Position numbers and translations under genes: made by a program. Under the pieces are notes generated by a model that was not told the origin of the DNA, did not search any database, and saw nothing but the letters and a program-made list of their open reading frames with translations. 64,000 bases of DNA from SIG607 sp045605385 (GTDB lineage Bacteria; Bacillota; Clostridia; Oscillospirales; Acutalibacteraceae), in assembly GCA_045605385.1 (NCBI GenBank), contig JAZUPW010000020.1:1-64000 (forward strand), written 5' to 3'. Below, one piece after another: positions 31,456 through 41,000 of the stretch (its first letter is position 1; each line of letters begins with the position of its first letter).

Positions 31456-34400
31456 TTATGCTTTTTTTGACTTGCGCTTTTTAATAACTATAAGCAATAC
31501 TGCAAGTCCTGCCAGAACAAGTACCGCTGCCGCGCCAATAATCACAAACACAGTTGCGTTTCCGCCGTTTGCCAATAAACCGCCGCTTGGTACTTTAAGT
31601 GTCGGGTCAATAATTGAAGAAACGTCTATAGATCTGTCTTCTTCTACAATTTCACCTTTTTCATCACGCTTTGCGGTTACGTATTCGGTAAATTCAGCAG
31701 GTGTTGAAAGCGGAGTTTCGCCTGTTACTCTTGTAATCACAATATCGTCTATAAACAGTTCAACGTAACCCGGTGTCTGAATACTTAAATATTCTTCAAC
31801 AGCAAAGAAGGTATAACTTACTTCTTGCCACTTGCCTTCCTTTAAGTCGGCAATAACTGCCACAGGGTATGCATCGCCCGTTTTTGCCCACGGATAGTAC
31901 GCGCTGAAGTTAGAGAACACTTTAACAGCGCCGTCGGTATGGAAATGCTTGCCAAGTTTTACCTTCATTGTAATTGTGTAGCGCTGACCCGGAACAAGTC
32001 TTTGATTCTGTGTAAGAATCTGAGCCGATTCAACGTACATTGAAGTGCCTTTTCGGTGAAGCGAATAATTGCCCGAAGCAACGTTTTGCTTACTGTTGCC
32101 TTCCTTTAAAGCATTGTATATTTCATAGTCAAAGTCAAGAGCGCTGTAATCGTTATACGCGCCAAGGAAGGTTAAATACTCGCCGTCATCAAAATTCTGC
32201 ACCGTATTAAGTCTTACAAAGTTTGCAATAATCTGAAGTTTCTTATCGGTAAATACCATTTTATCGGGGGTAAGATCTTCACGGTTACCGCTTGTATCTA
32301 CACCAACGTAACCAACAAATACGTGGTTAGCATTTTTAGGCGCTTTGGGAAGTTTATTTGCAAAACTTGAACCAATTTTACCCGAAACGTACTGCGGAAC
32401 AGCATCGCATTCGCCGTTATCAACTGTATACGCTGTGTGACCGTCGGGCAATGTGGTAACCTCTATATCATCAACGTAGAACACGCCGTCAAGACCGTTT
32501 TCAACAACAATATAGAAATACTTATCCTTAATTTCCGCTGTGTTTGCAACAACAGTACGTTTTTTCCAAACACCCGTTTCGGCAACAACCGAAACCGAAA
32601 CAACGTCGGAAATACCAACAGAATTTTCAAAAGCATTACTTCTGCCTGCGGTTCTGAAACTTATTTTAGCATCAGTAGTGCCGCGTTTTTCAACGTAATA
32701 CCAGAACGAAATAGCATAGGTCTTACCTATATCAAGTTCAACACGGTTGCTGTTATCGGCAATAATTGCGCAGGAAACCTTTTTAAGTCCTGTTCTGTCC
32801 ATTTTAATGGAATTTACACCGCTTCTTGCGGCGCCCACCGTACCAACGCTCATACCGTCGGAAATAATAAGATAACCGCTTGATTTGGTAAGTCCGTAGT
32901 TTTCAAAATCGTAAAGCGCATAACTACTCTTGGTCCAACCCGAATAAACAACAATTGATTCGCCCGCGTTAAAGGTTGTTTGAGTAAAGGGTATTGTAGC
33001 CTCTTTATCAAGATACCAACCCGCAAAATCAAAACCTACACGCTTTGGTGTTGTTTCGGGAACTGCTATAGTTTCGCCTGCTTTTCCGCAAACAAGAGCA
33101 GTATATCCGTCTTCCTGTGAATCAAAGAAAACATAGGGTTTTTCTAACTTTTCAACAACAAAGTTGTCAAAGTCAAAATCCATTTTTATGCCTTCTTTAA
33201 CGGTTTCATCCATACCCGAAAGTCCAAAGAAAAGCATATCGCCGTTTTCTTTCTTAAAATCGGTAAAGAAAGTAACTTCGGCTTTTGTCCACTGTGTGTT
33301 ATCTTTGTCCAGCACAACAGAAGCATACCTGTAAATTGCTATACTGTCGGTTAACCAGATGTTAGAAGTATCGCCCGTAATAAACCAAGTTTTTGCGTCA
33401 TCAGTTGTTCCGCCGTTAGCCTTATACATAAAACTTACCTTGTAGGCAGTTTTATTCTGTAAAGCGCCAAGACGCGCAATGTTATCGTAAGCGCTGCTTA
33501 TACGCTCTCTCCAATAAACAGGTTTACCCTTATTATTGTAATTTCTTATTACGTCGCCGTTAAAATTAAAGTTAAGTTTATAGTTATCGTCATAACCAAC
33601 ACCGTCAGCGTTTACAATGCTCATATTCTCACCGAAACGGCCCGTATTGGTATCCTGATAAGCATAATTTTCAAAAGTAATGGGAAGCGTAGACCACCTT
33701 GCATAAGCGGTAATAAAGCCTTCCTTAATTTTTGTTTCGGTAAACGGAATTTCGCAATGTTTATCGCTGTACCAACCAAGGAACTCAGCCTTACCGTTAG
33801 TAAGGGTTGGGAATACAATATCTTCGCCAACTTCGCCTAACTGGAAGTCACCGTCTGCAGTTTCAGCGTTAGCATCAAATAACACACCGTTAGCAGCAGG
33901 CACTTCAACAACGGTAACCTTATCTACAAAGGCATTAACAACGGTATCGGCTTCTTTTCTGAGTACCGAGAAAAGCACAAATAATTCATCGGGAGTACTT
34001 TTCGTGGTAGCGCCGAATCTTGTTGTAAGCATAACGGTTCTCTTAATATAACCTTTGCCTACATCTTCGGTGGAGAAGTTTCTTGCGGTTTCATTGTAAA
34101 CAACACTGCCGCCTTCAAAAATATTACTGCCGTGACCGGTTGCAAGACGAACACTAAAGGCGCTGTTCGCTTCTTCAATTTTTACCGTATAAGTAACAAG
34201 ATATGTAGTATTGTCTTTAACTGTAAGAATAGCGGCGCGGTGGTCAAGGTTATTACTTCTCTGCCAGAAAAGTGTGTTGCCTTCCCACACCTTGTCGCCA
34301 ACAAAATTAAAGTTAAGCGCAAAGTCGTCCTTTTCACCAACACCCTTTTCATTTTTAATACTGGTACTGGGTTTAAGGGAAGTATCCCAATTATAACCGT

Positions 34401-36000
34401 CAAACTCAACTATATCACCGGTCCACTTAGCATAAAGCACAACAAGACCGTCAGAAAATGTTTTTTCAGTAAACTTATTTGTTAATTCCTTATCGGTATA
34501 CCAACCCTCAAAATTAAGACCGCTGTTTTCAACTTCGGGGAAAGTAATTTCAGCATCTTTTTCACCAAAAACGTAAATGGGCGCTTCACTGGGCACATTT
34601 GTATTAAACGCAACAATACCGCCCGTTAATTCTACAACGGCAACCTTATCAACCAAAACGTCAACCTTGGTTTCGGCTTTCTTTTCATCTACGTTAAATA
34701 CAATATGTAAGTCATCGCCAACTTTAAAGCCGTTATCTAAGAAGTCGGTAACAAAAATGGTTTCAACCTTAACCCATTCTTCGCTTACGTCTTCTGCGCC
34801 AAAGGTTTTGGTTGTACTGTCATAAGACACCAAAGTACCCGGTTCAAAAATATTACTGCCGTGGCCTGTTACAAATTTTGCGTTAAAACCGCTGTTTGCT
34901 TCGTTAACCTTAATAAAATAAGTAACCTTATAAGCCGTATTATTTTTTAATTCAGCAAGAGGCGCTCTGTGGTCAATGCCGTTATTTCTCTGATAATAAT
35001 AGGTAACGTTGTCACCTTCGGTTTTCCAAACGGAATCGCCGTCGAAATCAAAATGAAGCGCAGCGTTGCTATTATAACCTACGTTAGCGCCGTTTTCCAC
35101 TTTAACGCTTACGGGCAAGAAACCGCTCCCGGAATAAGGTTCAAAGTCAATAACGGTACCGCCCCATTTTGCATATAAAACGGTAACACCCTCTTTAAAG
35201 GTAGTTTCGGTAAAAGGAACGGTACATTCCTTATCGGTAAACCAACCCAATAATACAAGACCGTTGTTATCAAGTTCGGGAATTTCAATAGCATCGCCCT
35301 CTTTACCGAAAAGAAAAAGAGTTTCCTGCTGTGAAATACCTGTGTTTAACTGAACAACTTCATCTTCAACTGCGCTTACAACAACGTCGTCAACCAATAT
35401 TTCAACCTTGGCATCCATAGATTTATCTATAACATTTAATGCAAGAATTAAATCATCACCGGTTTTATTACCTTGTTTAAATTCGGTAATCAAAATAGTT
35501 TCAACCTTTGTCCAGTCGCTTAAATCTTCATCTTTAGAAAAATATCTTTTTGTGCCTTCGTAAATATTCATGGTATTTGCTTCCCACAAATTTCCCGAAT
35601 GTCCCGTTAAAAATTTAAGTTCAAAATCGCTGTTAACGTTAACCGCTTTTACGTAATAACTGATTTTGTAAACCGTTTTATCCAAAGGAGTACACAAAGC
35701 AGCAGTGTGGTCGTGTATAGCGTTTCTGTTGGCATAATAAACGTTATTGCCGTTATCAACCTTCCATACGTATTCACCCGCATAGTCATAGCAAAGCGCA
35801 GCATTGTCACCGCGGCCTATGCCTGCTTCATTTTTTGCTTTTACGCTTTTGCTTATAGAGGCAAAAGATTTAAAATCTATGGTTATATCCTCTGCAGCAG
35901 CGGCGCTAAAACTCATAGGCACAAATAAAGTGCTTAAAACCATTGCAAGCACCAGTGCAACACCTATAAGTTTTACAAATAACTTACCGCTTGTTTTCAT
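31456..36000 (-). CDS. Membrane-anchored multimodular surface protein, cassette 2 (short form), 1514 aa
   Basis: The signal peptide (about 1-37) is followed at once by a carbohydrate-binding-like module. The N-terminal VFSF-type module and the two adjacent InlB repeats that open cassettes 1, 3, 4 and 5 are missing, making it the shortest complete member. Five InlB/Flg_new repeats lie at about 217-285, 460-528, 704-772, 957-1026 and 1193-1270 (the last degenerate), with beta-sandwich modules between them. The first three modules are more alike than usual, each with a 'NNAIDHRA..L/NNLDHRA' strand, which suggests internal duplication. The C-terminus has the TEYVxAKRDEKGE linker, a transmembrane helix (about 1482-1505) and the tail KKRKSKKA. 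Ribosome site AAGGAGG. Likely role as for the other large members: polysaccharide binding at the cell surface. Confidence 0.75.
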   Translation of the reverse strand: MKTSGKLFVKLIGVALVLAMVLSTLFVPMSFSAAAAEDITIDFKSFASISKSVKAKNEAGIGRGDNAALCYDYAGEYVWKVDNGNNVYYANRNAIHDHTAALCTPLDKTVYKISYYVKAVNVNSDFELKFLTGHSGNLWEANTMNIYEGTKRYFSKDEDLSDWTKVETILITEFKQGNKTGDDLILALNVIDKSMDAKVEILVDDVVVSAVEDEVVQLNTGISQQETLFLFGKEGDAIEIPELDNNGLVLLGWFTDKECTVPFTETTFKEGVTVLYAKWGGTVIDFEPYSGSGFLPVSVKVENGANVGYNSNAALHFDFDGDSVWKTEGDNVTYYYQRNNGIDHRAPLAELKNNTAYKVTYFIKVNEANSGFNAKFVTGHGSNIFEPGTLVSYDSTTKTFGAEDVSEEWVKVETIFVTDFLDNGFKVGDDLHIVFNVDEKKAETKVDVLVDKVAVVELTGGIVAFNTNVPSEAPIYVFGEKDAEITFPEVENSGLNFEGWYTDKELTNKFTEKTFSDGLVVLYAKWTGDIVEFDGYNWDTSLKPSTSIKNEKGVGEKDDFALNFNFVGDKVWEGNTLFWQRSNNLDHRAAILTVKDNTTYLVTYTVKIEEANSAFSVRLATGHGSNIFEGGSVVYNETARNFSTEDVGKGYIKRTVMLTTRFGATTKSTPDELFVLFSVLRKEADTVVNAFVDKVTVVEVPAANGVLFDANAETADGDFQLGEVGEDIVFPTLTNGKAEFLGWYSDKHCEIPFTETKIKEGFITAYARWSTLPITFENYAYQDTNTGRFGENMSIVNADGVGYDDNYKLNFNFNGDVIRNYNNKGKPVYWRERISSAYDNIARLGALQNKTAYKVSFMYKANGGTTDDAKTWFITGDTSNIWLTDSIAIYRYASVVLDKDNTQWTKAEVTFFTDFKKENGDMLFFGLSGMDETVKEGIKMDFDFDNFVVEKLEKPYVFFDSQEDGYTALVCGKAGETIAVPETTPKRVGFDFAGWYLDKEATIPFTQTTFNAGESIVVYSGWTKSSYALYDFENYGLTKSSGYLIISDGMSVGTVGAARSGVNSIKMDRTGLKKVSCAIIADNSNRVELDIGKTYAISFWYYVEKRGTTDAKISFRTAGRSNAFENSVGISDVVSVSVVAETGVWKKRTVVANTAEIKDKYFYIVVENGLDGVFYVDDIEVTTLPDGHTAYTVDNGECDAVPQYVSGKIGSSFANKLPKAPKNANHVFVGYVGVDTSGNREDLTPDKMVFTDKKLQIIANFVRLNTVQNFDDGEYLTFLGAYNDYSALDFDYEIYNALKEGNSKQNVASGNYSLHRKGTSMYVESAQILTQNQRLVPGQRYTITMKVKLGKHFHTDGAVKVFSNFSAYYPWAKTGDAYPVAVIADLKEGKWQEVSYTFFAVEEYLSIQTPGYVELFIDDIVITRVTGETPLSTPAEFTEYVTAKRDEKGEIVEEDRSIDVSSIIDPTLKVPSGGLLANGGNATVFVIIGAAAVLVLAGLAVLLIVIKKRKSKKA

Positions 36001-36039
36001 TATTCAAAAGCCTCCTTAAAGAGATATTTGTACATATTA

Positions 36040-36068
36040 ATTATAAACCCGATTATTAATTTTGTAAA
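36040..36068 (-). promoter_or_regulatory. Promoter of cassette 2
   Basis: Minus-strand TTTACA (36063-36068), 17-bp spacer, TATAAT (36040-36045). Confidence 0.65.
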
Positions 36069-36150
36069 TATAAATATCCTGTACTTTTAGTTCAAAAAAT
36101 ATAACAATTCTGCACTTTCCTACCAAATATTGACTTCTTTTTATAAAAAA

Positions 36151-36182
36151 TCACCCGTATTGCTTCAACACAATAAGGGTGA
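36151..36182 (-). terminator. Terminator of cassette 3
   Basis: tcacccgtattg pairs with caataagggtga (one mismatch) across an 8-base loop, followed on the minus strand by TTTTTTAT. It lies 17 bp past the stop codon at 36200. Confidence 0.8.
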
Positions 36183-36199
36183 GATATATTTAGATAATA

Positions 36200-38074
36200 T
36201 TACGGAGAATAAGTAACGGGTTTATCCTTATAGAATATTTCGGTAGTACCCGATTCTTCCCACTGACCCCAGCTTGTAGCAAGCTGGCTGTTAATGGAAT
36301 CGGTCTGGTAAACTCTTATATAATCAAGAGCAACCTCGCAATATTCAGGGTCACCTTCCTTATATGCCGCACCGTAACCGGCTTCGCACATCTGAGCAGA
36401 AAGAATCATATAAGTAAGCATTTTATGAACTGAAACGCTCATTTCATCTTTGAAATCATAAGTACAGTAAACCTTACCGTCAAATGCAAACTTCATACAC
36501 TCATCATCCCAGTAGAATGTGTAGGTGTGGAAATCATCTGAAAGTAAATCGCCGTAGCGGTCTTTACTGTATTTAACCGCCTTATTATTACCCTCGGTAT
36601 TATATTTAGAAACACCGTCCATAGAGTTATGGGCACTTGTAAGCGCTTTACCTGTTTCATCGTAGTCGGTCCACCAACGGTGAATGTTAGAAGCAAACCA
36701 GTTTTCGCTACCAAAGGTTTCAATAAGGTCAACTTCGGTCATACAACTTCTTCTGAGGTCGCCGTAACGGGTACGAAGACCGTCAATACCTGCGCCGTTA
36801 AGCCAGATAGCAAAAGAAAGCGGAGCTTTGGGGAACTTAACACGTGCTTCCAGAACACCGTACTTATAAAGCATAGAATGATAAGTAGATGCCGTAGCGC
36901 CTGCGAAGTCTTTTTCGCCTATCTTCATACCTGCAAGTTTCATACTGCCATCAGACTGATAAGCAAGTTTATACGGGAACTCCTTGCCGAAAGCGGTTGT
37001 ATAACCCGAACTTGTGTTCTTCGGAGTAGAAAGATAGGTAGTACCGCCCAAAGAAGATGTACGCGGTCTGTATTCCTGAGAGTTGTAGTCGCCCCAAACA
37101 GTAAGGTCAATGTTAGAACCTTCAAACTCATCAAAGAAGTTTAAAGTATAAACGCCCTCTTCTTCTTTATCGTACTTGCCGTTAATTACGTAACCGTCAG
37201 ACCAGTTAAAACCTTCGCCTGTTTTAGATTCTTCAATTAAATCGGCAAGATGCTTAACACCTCTGTAAAGAGCAAGTTCACTTCCGCCCTTTACAACAAG
37301 TTTTTTGCCAACAACTTTAATAATATAGTTGTCGCCTTCAACGGTAACACTCTTGCTTTCTTCACGTGAAGTATCGCCAATAAGAACTTCATATTCTTGT
37401 GTTTCATCAATATCTTCTATATAGTTAAGAGTAAAACCGTTATTCTTGTAAAACTCAATGAATCTTTCAACTTCCATACCGGCAAGATATGTCATCTTAA
37501 CAGGTTTAACAACTGTAAACAAACCAAGGTTTGTACCTGCAACAACGTTACCAACAGTTTTTATATCGGGCTGATATAAGAATTCATATCCGTTTTCAAG
37601 TTTCTGCCAATCTTCAGCAGACACGCAGAAAGTTTTAACAAACCATTCAGCAGCTACACCTATCATTTCATTGGTAAGAGCCTGAACGCAAACCTTATTG
37701 TTAATAACCTTAATAATAAAGTCGTAGTTGTTGTTCTGACGGCTTGAAGTAAGAACTTCTAAAGCCTGAGCCGATTCGGGTCGGTTAGTGTTACCAATAA
37801 GAACTTCGGTTGCGCCGTCTACAGCTTCAACAACGTTGTCCTTAACAATGGTAATTTTGCAAGAGAAATTATCTCTCATCGCAGCGCGGATGTCTTTAGC
37901 AGCTTTTTCAACAGCGCTTGTAGACTCAGCGCCGCGAACAACTGTATAAATAAATCTTCCGTCTTCGCTTATTTCATACGGAATAGAAGCGTTACCGCCA
38001 ATAGAGCAGGCAGAAAGAACGGTAACTGCCAAACTGAAACAAAGTATTAAACTAATAATTCTTTTTATATTCAT
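36200..38074 (-). CDS. GH16-like glycoside hydrolase lipoprotein, cassette 3, 624 aa
   Basis: The lipoprotein signal has lipobox LSAC (Cys23). Two related alpha/beta domains (about 35-165 and 190-300) and a GH16-like domain (about 315-600) follow, with catalytic strand E447-V-D-L-I-E452, WLNGAGI before it and NIHRWW after it. The C-terminal tail after the fold (TEIFYKDKPVTYSP) departs from the YPxxPxxxxY ending of most paralogues. The start is unambiguous: AAGGAAGGTAAC lies upstream and the frame has no earlier ATG. It is 20 bp behind its large partner and is followed by a strong terminator. Confidence 0.8.
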   Translation of the reverse strand: MNIKRIISLILCFSLAVTVLSACSIGGNASIPYEISEDGRFIYTVVRGAESTSAVEKAAKDIRAAMRDNFSCKITIVKDNVVEAVDGATEVLIGNTNRPESAQALEVLTSSRQNNNYDFIIKVINNKVCVQALTNEMIGVAAEWFVKTFCVSAEDWQKLENGYEFLYQPDIKTVGNVVAGTNLGLFTVVKPVKMTYLAGMEVERFIEFYKNNGFTLNYIEDIDETQEYEVLIGDTSREESKSVTVEGDNYIIKVVGKKLVVKGGSELALYRGVKHLADLIEESKTGEGFNWSDGYVINGKYDKEEEGVYTLNFFDEFEGSNIDLTVWGDYNSQEYRPRTSSLGGTTYLSTPKNTSSGYTTAFGKEFPYKLAYQSDGSMKLAGMKIGEKDFAGATASTYHSMLYKYGVLEARVKFPKAPLSFAIWLNGAGIDGLRTRYGDLRRSCMTEVDLIETFGSENWFASNIHRWWTDYDETGKALTSAHNSMDGVSKYNTEGNNKAVKYSKDRYGDLLSDDFHTYTFYWDDECMKFAFDGKVYCTYDFKDEMSVSVHKMLTYMILSAQMCEAGYGAAYKEGDPEYCEVALDYIRVYQTDSINSQLATSWGQWEESGTTEIFYKDKPVTYSP

Positions 38075-38094
38075 TTTTTGTTACCTTCCTTTCC

Positions 38095-41000
38095 TTATGC
38101 TTTTTTAGCCTTACGTTTTTTAAGAACTATTACCAGAATAACTGCAGCAGCAATTACTACAAGTGCAGCGCCGCCGATAATAACGTAAAGCATATTAAAC
38201 GCGCCGTTTGTCTTATTAAGCAAAGATTCATCAATAATAGAATCAACGTCTATTACTACAGCAGGCAAATCAACAAGGTTGCCGTTTGCATCTCTCTTTG
38301 CAGGAACGTATTCTGTATAATCTACAGAACTTGAAAGCGGAGTATCCTTTTCAACCCAGTTAATAACAACGTCATCAATAAAGAGTTCGCAGTAACCGGG
38401 TGTCTGAATTGCAAGGAATGCTTCAACAGAGTTAAAGGTGTAAGTAATTTCGTGCCATTCACCGTCAAGAAGGTCTTTAATTGCAACTATAGCGTGGTAA
38501 TCACCCGTGGTAGTCCAAGCGTAGTACGGGTTCTTACAGGATGCTATCTTAACAGCGCCGTCGGTCTGGAAATACTTGCCTAATTTCACCTTCATTGTTA
38601 ACGTGTAACGTTCGGTATTAGAAAGCATCTTATCCTGTGTAACAAGCTGAGCATTTTCAAAGTACATAGAAGTACCTTTTCTGTGAAGCGCATATCTGCC
38701 CGAAGTTACGTTGTCTTTAGAATTACCTTCTTTGTTTGCATCGTAAAGTTCATAGTCGTAGTCGGCAGCAGAATAGTCACCGTGCGATTCAAGAAGTTCT
38801 TTATAACCTTTTTCAAAGTCCATAACTGTTTTCAAACGAACAAAGTTTGCAACAATTCTTAACTTTTCTTCGCTGAATACCATCTTATCGGGGGTAAGCA
38901 TATCGCTGTTATTGTTAGCATCGAAATACTTATAACCCTGGAACTTGTGGTTGTCGTACTTGGGATTTGAAGGCAACTGGTTAGCAAAACTGCTTCCAAT
39001 TTTACCTGTTACGTACATAGGAACAGCATCACAGCCGCCATTATCAATTACGTAACCGGTGTGGCCTTCAGGCAATGTTGTTATTTCAATGTCATCGAAA
39101 TAAAGCATAAAGTCCTGACCGCCGTCTACAATAAGGAATAAGTATTCACTTTCTTCAACAATGTTTTTGGGGTTAATAACCAAGGCGCCTGTTTTCCATA
39201 CGCCAACGTCTTCCATAATGTTAATAATATAGTCGTCGGTAAGTTTAGCATTCCTGTGGTAACGGTTGTGGCTGTGACCTGCCCAGAACGAAACCTTGGC
39301 ATCGCCGCTACCCTGTTTTTCAACGTAATACTTAAAGGTTACAACATACTGTCTTGTAGCATCAAGTTTGAATATTTCGTTACCGTCACCAACGCAAATA
39401 CCTTCCCACTTATTACCGCACTTATCGGGGTCGCGGTCGAAGAAGAATGCGTGTGTGCCCGAATAAGCGAAATCAAATTCGCCCCATCCGTTTGCAATAT
39501 CCCACAAGAACCAGCCCTGAGGATTGCTGAACTGGAAGTTTTCAAGAGTATAAAGAACCTTGTTGGATTTTTCATAACCTGCAAAAGCAGCTAATCTGTC
39601 GCCTTCTTCAAAGATTTTCTTTGTGAACGGAATTGTACATTCCTTATCGGCAAACCAACCTGTGAAGGTATAACCAACTCTAACAGGAACACTTGCGGGG
39701 CCTTTAATTTCGCCGCCTACAGTACCCTGTATAACCTGTGAATAAGCGCTGTTTAATCCATCGTAATGAATGTAAGGTGCTTCTAATTCAATAATAAGAA
39801 CGTTATCAATATCTACACCTGCAATGTATTCTTTACCGCCCTTTAATGCGCCAAACTGCATATAAAGAGTATTGCCTTCTTTAACGTCTAAGAAATCGGT
39901 GTAAATAACGGTTTCTGCATACTGCCACTGTGTTTCTTTAGCAGCGGCAACGTTTTTGGTATGGAATAGGTTTACGTAACTGGAAGGTTCCCAGATACTA
40001 CCGCTACGAGAAAGCGCAAACTGAATTAAAGTATCAACGTTTGCATCGGGCGCAGATTTATAATAGTATCCTATTCTATAAGCAGTGTGATTCTTTAACT
40101 TATCGTTAATACGAACACAGTTATCACGGTAAGAAGTTATCTTACCGCCCCAGTATTCAACGGTACCGTCGGGTTTTTCTTCTTTTACAGCGCCGCCGTT
40201 TCCGTAGAAGGAAAGTTTAGCGTTATCATCGTAACCAACGCCTTCGCCCTTAACAACGTTAACAAGTTTACCCTGTTCAAGAATCTGCTTGGAATCAAGT
40301 TTAAAGTTTTCAAAGGTTTCGGCATAGCCTTCCCATTTAGCATAGAATCTCTGATATCCGCTAACAAGTTTTGTTGCGGTTACCTTATTAGTATGCGCAG
40401 CATCGGTGTACCAGCCAAGGAACTGAAGACCGCCGTTTCTAAGTTCGGGGAACTTAATTTCGTCGCCTTCTTCACCAAACTGATATTTTAATGTATCGCC
40501 TATAATACCTGTATCGAAAGCGGCATAAGCGCCTGTTGCTTCAACAATTTCAATACGGTCTACCAAAGCGTCAACCTTTGTCTGTGCGTTAGGATTAAGC
40601 ACGTTAAAGAACAAATAAAGGTCGTCAAAATGTGTATTTATGTAATCGGCAGTAACGGTGAATTCTTTTGAAATCCAACCTTTTCCTGCTTCTTCTTTAG
40701 AAATAACTGTTTTGGTTTCGGTAAAGGGCGCAGAGCCTTCCCAGATGTTACCGTCGTGAGCCATACCAAGCATAATTTCAAAGTCGGCATTGGCATAATT
40801 AACCTTTACGTAATACTTAATGGTATAAATGCTCTTATCAGGAAGCGCAATTAAAGCCAGGCAATAATCGTTTGCTGTGGTTCTTACGTAGAAGGGCTGT
40901 TTCATTTCAGGGTTGATTTTGCTGCCTTCGTAATCAAGGCTTAAAGCATAATCATCGTCATAACCAACGCCCGCTTCGTTTTTAATGCTTAATGACCATT

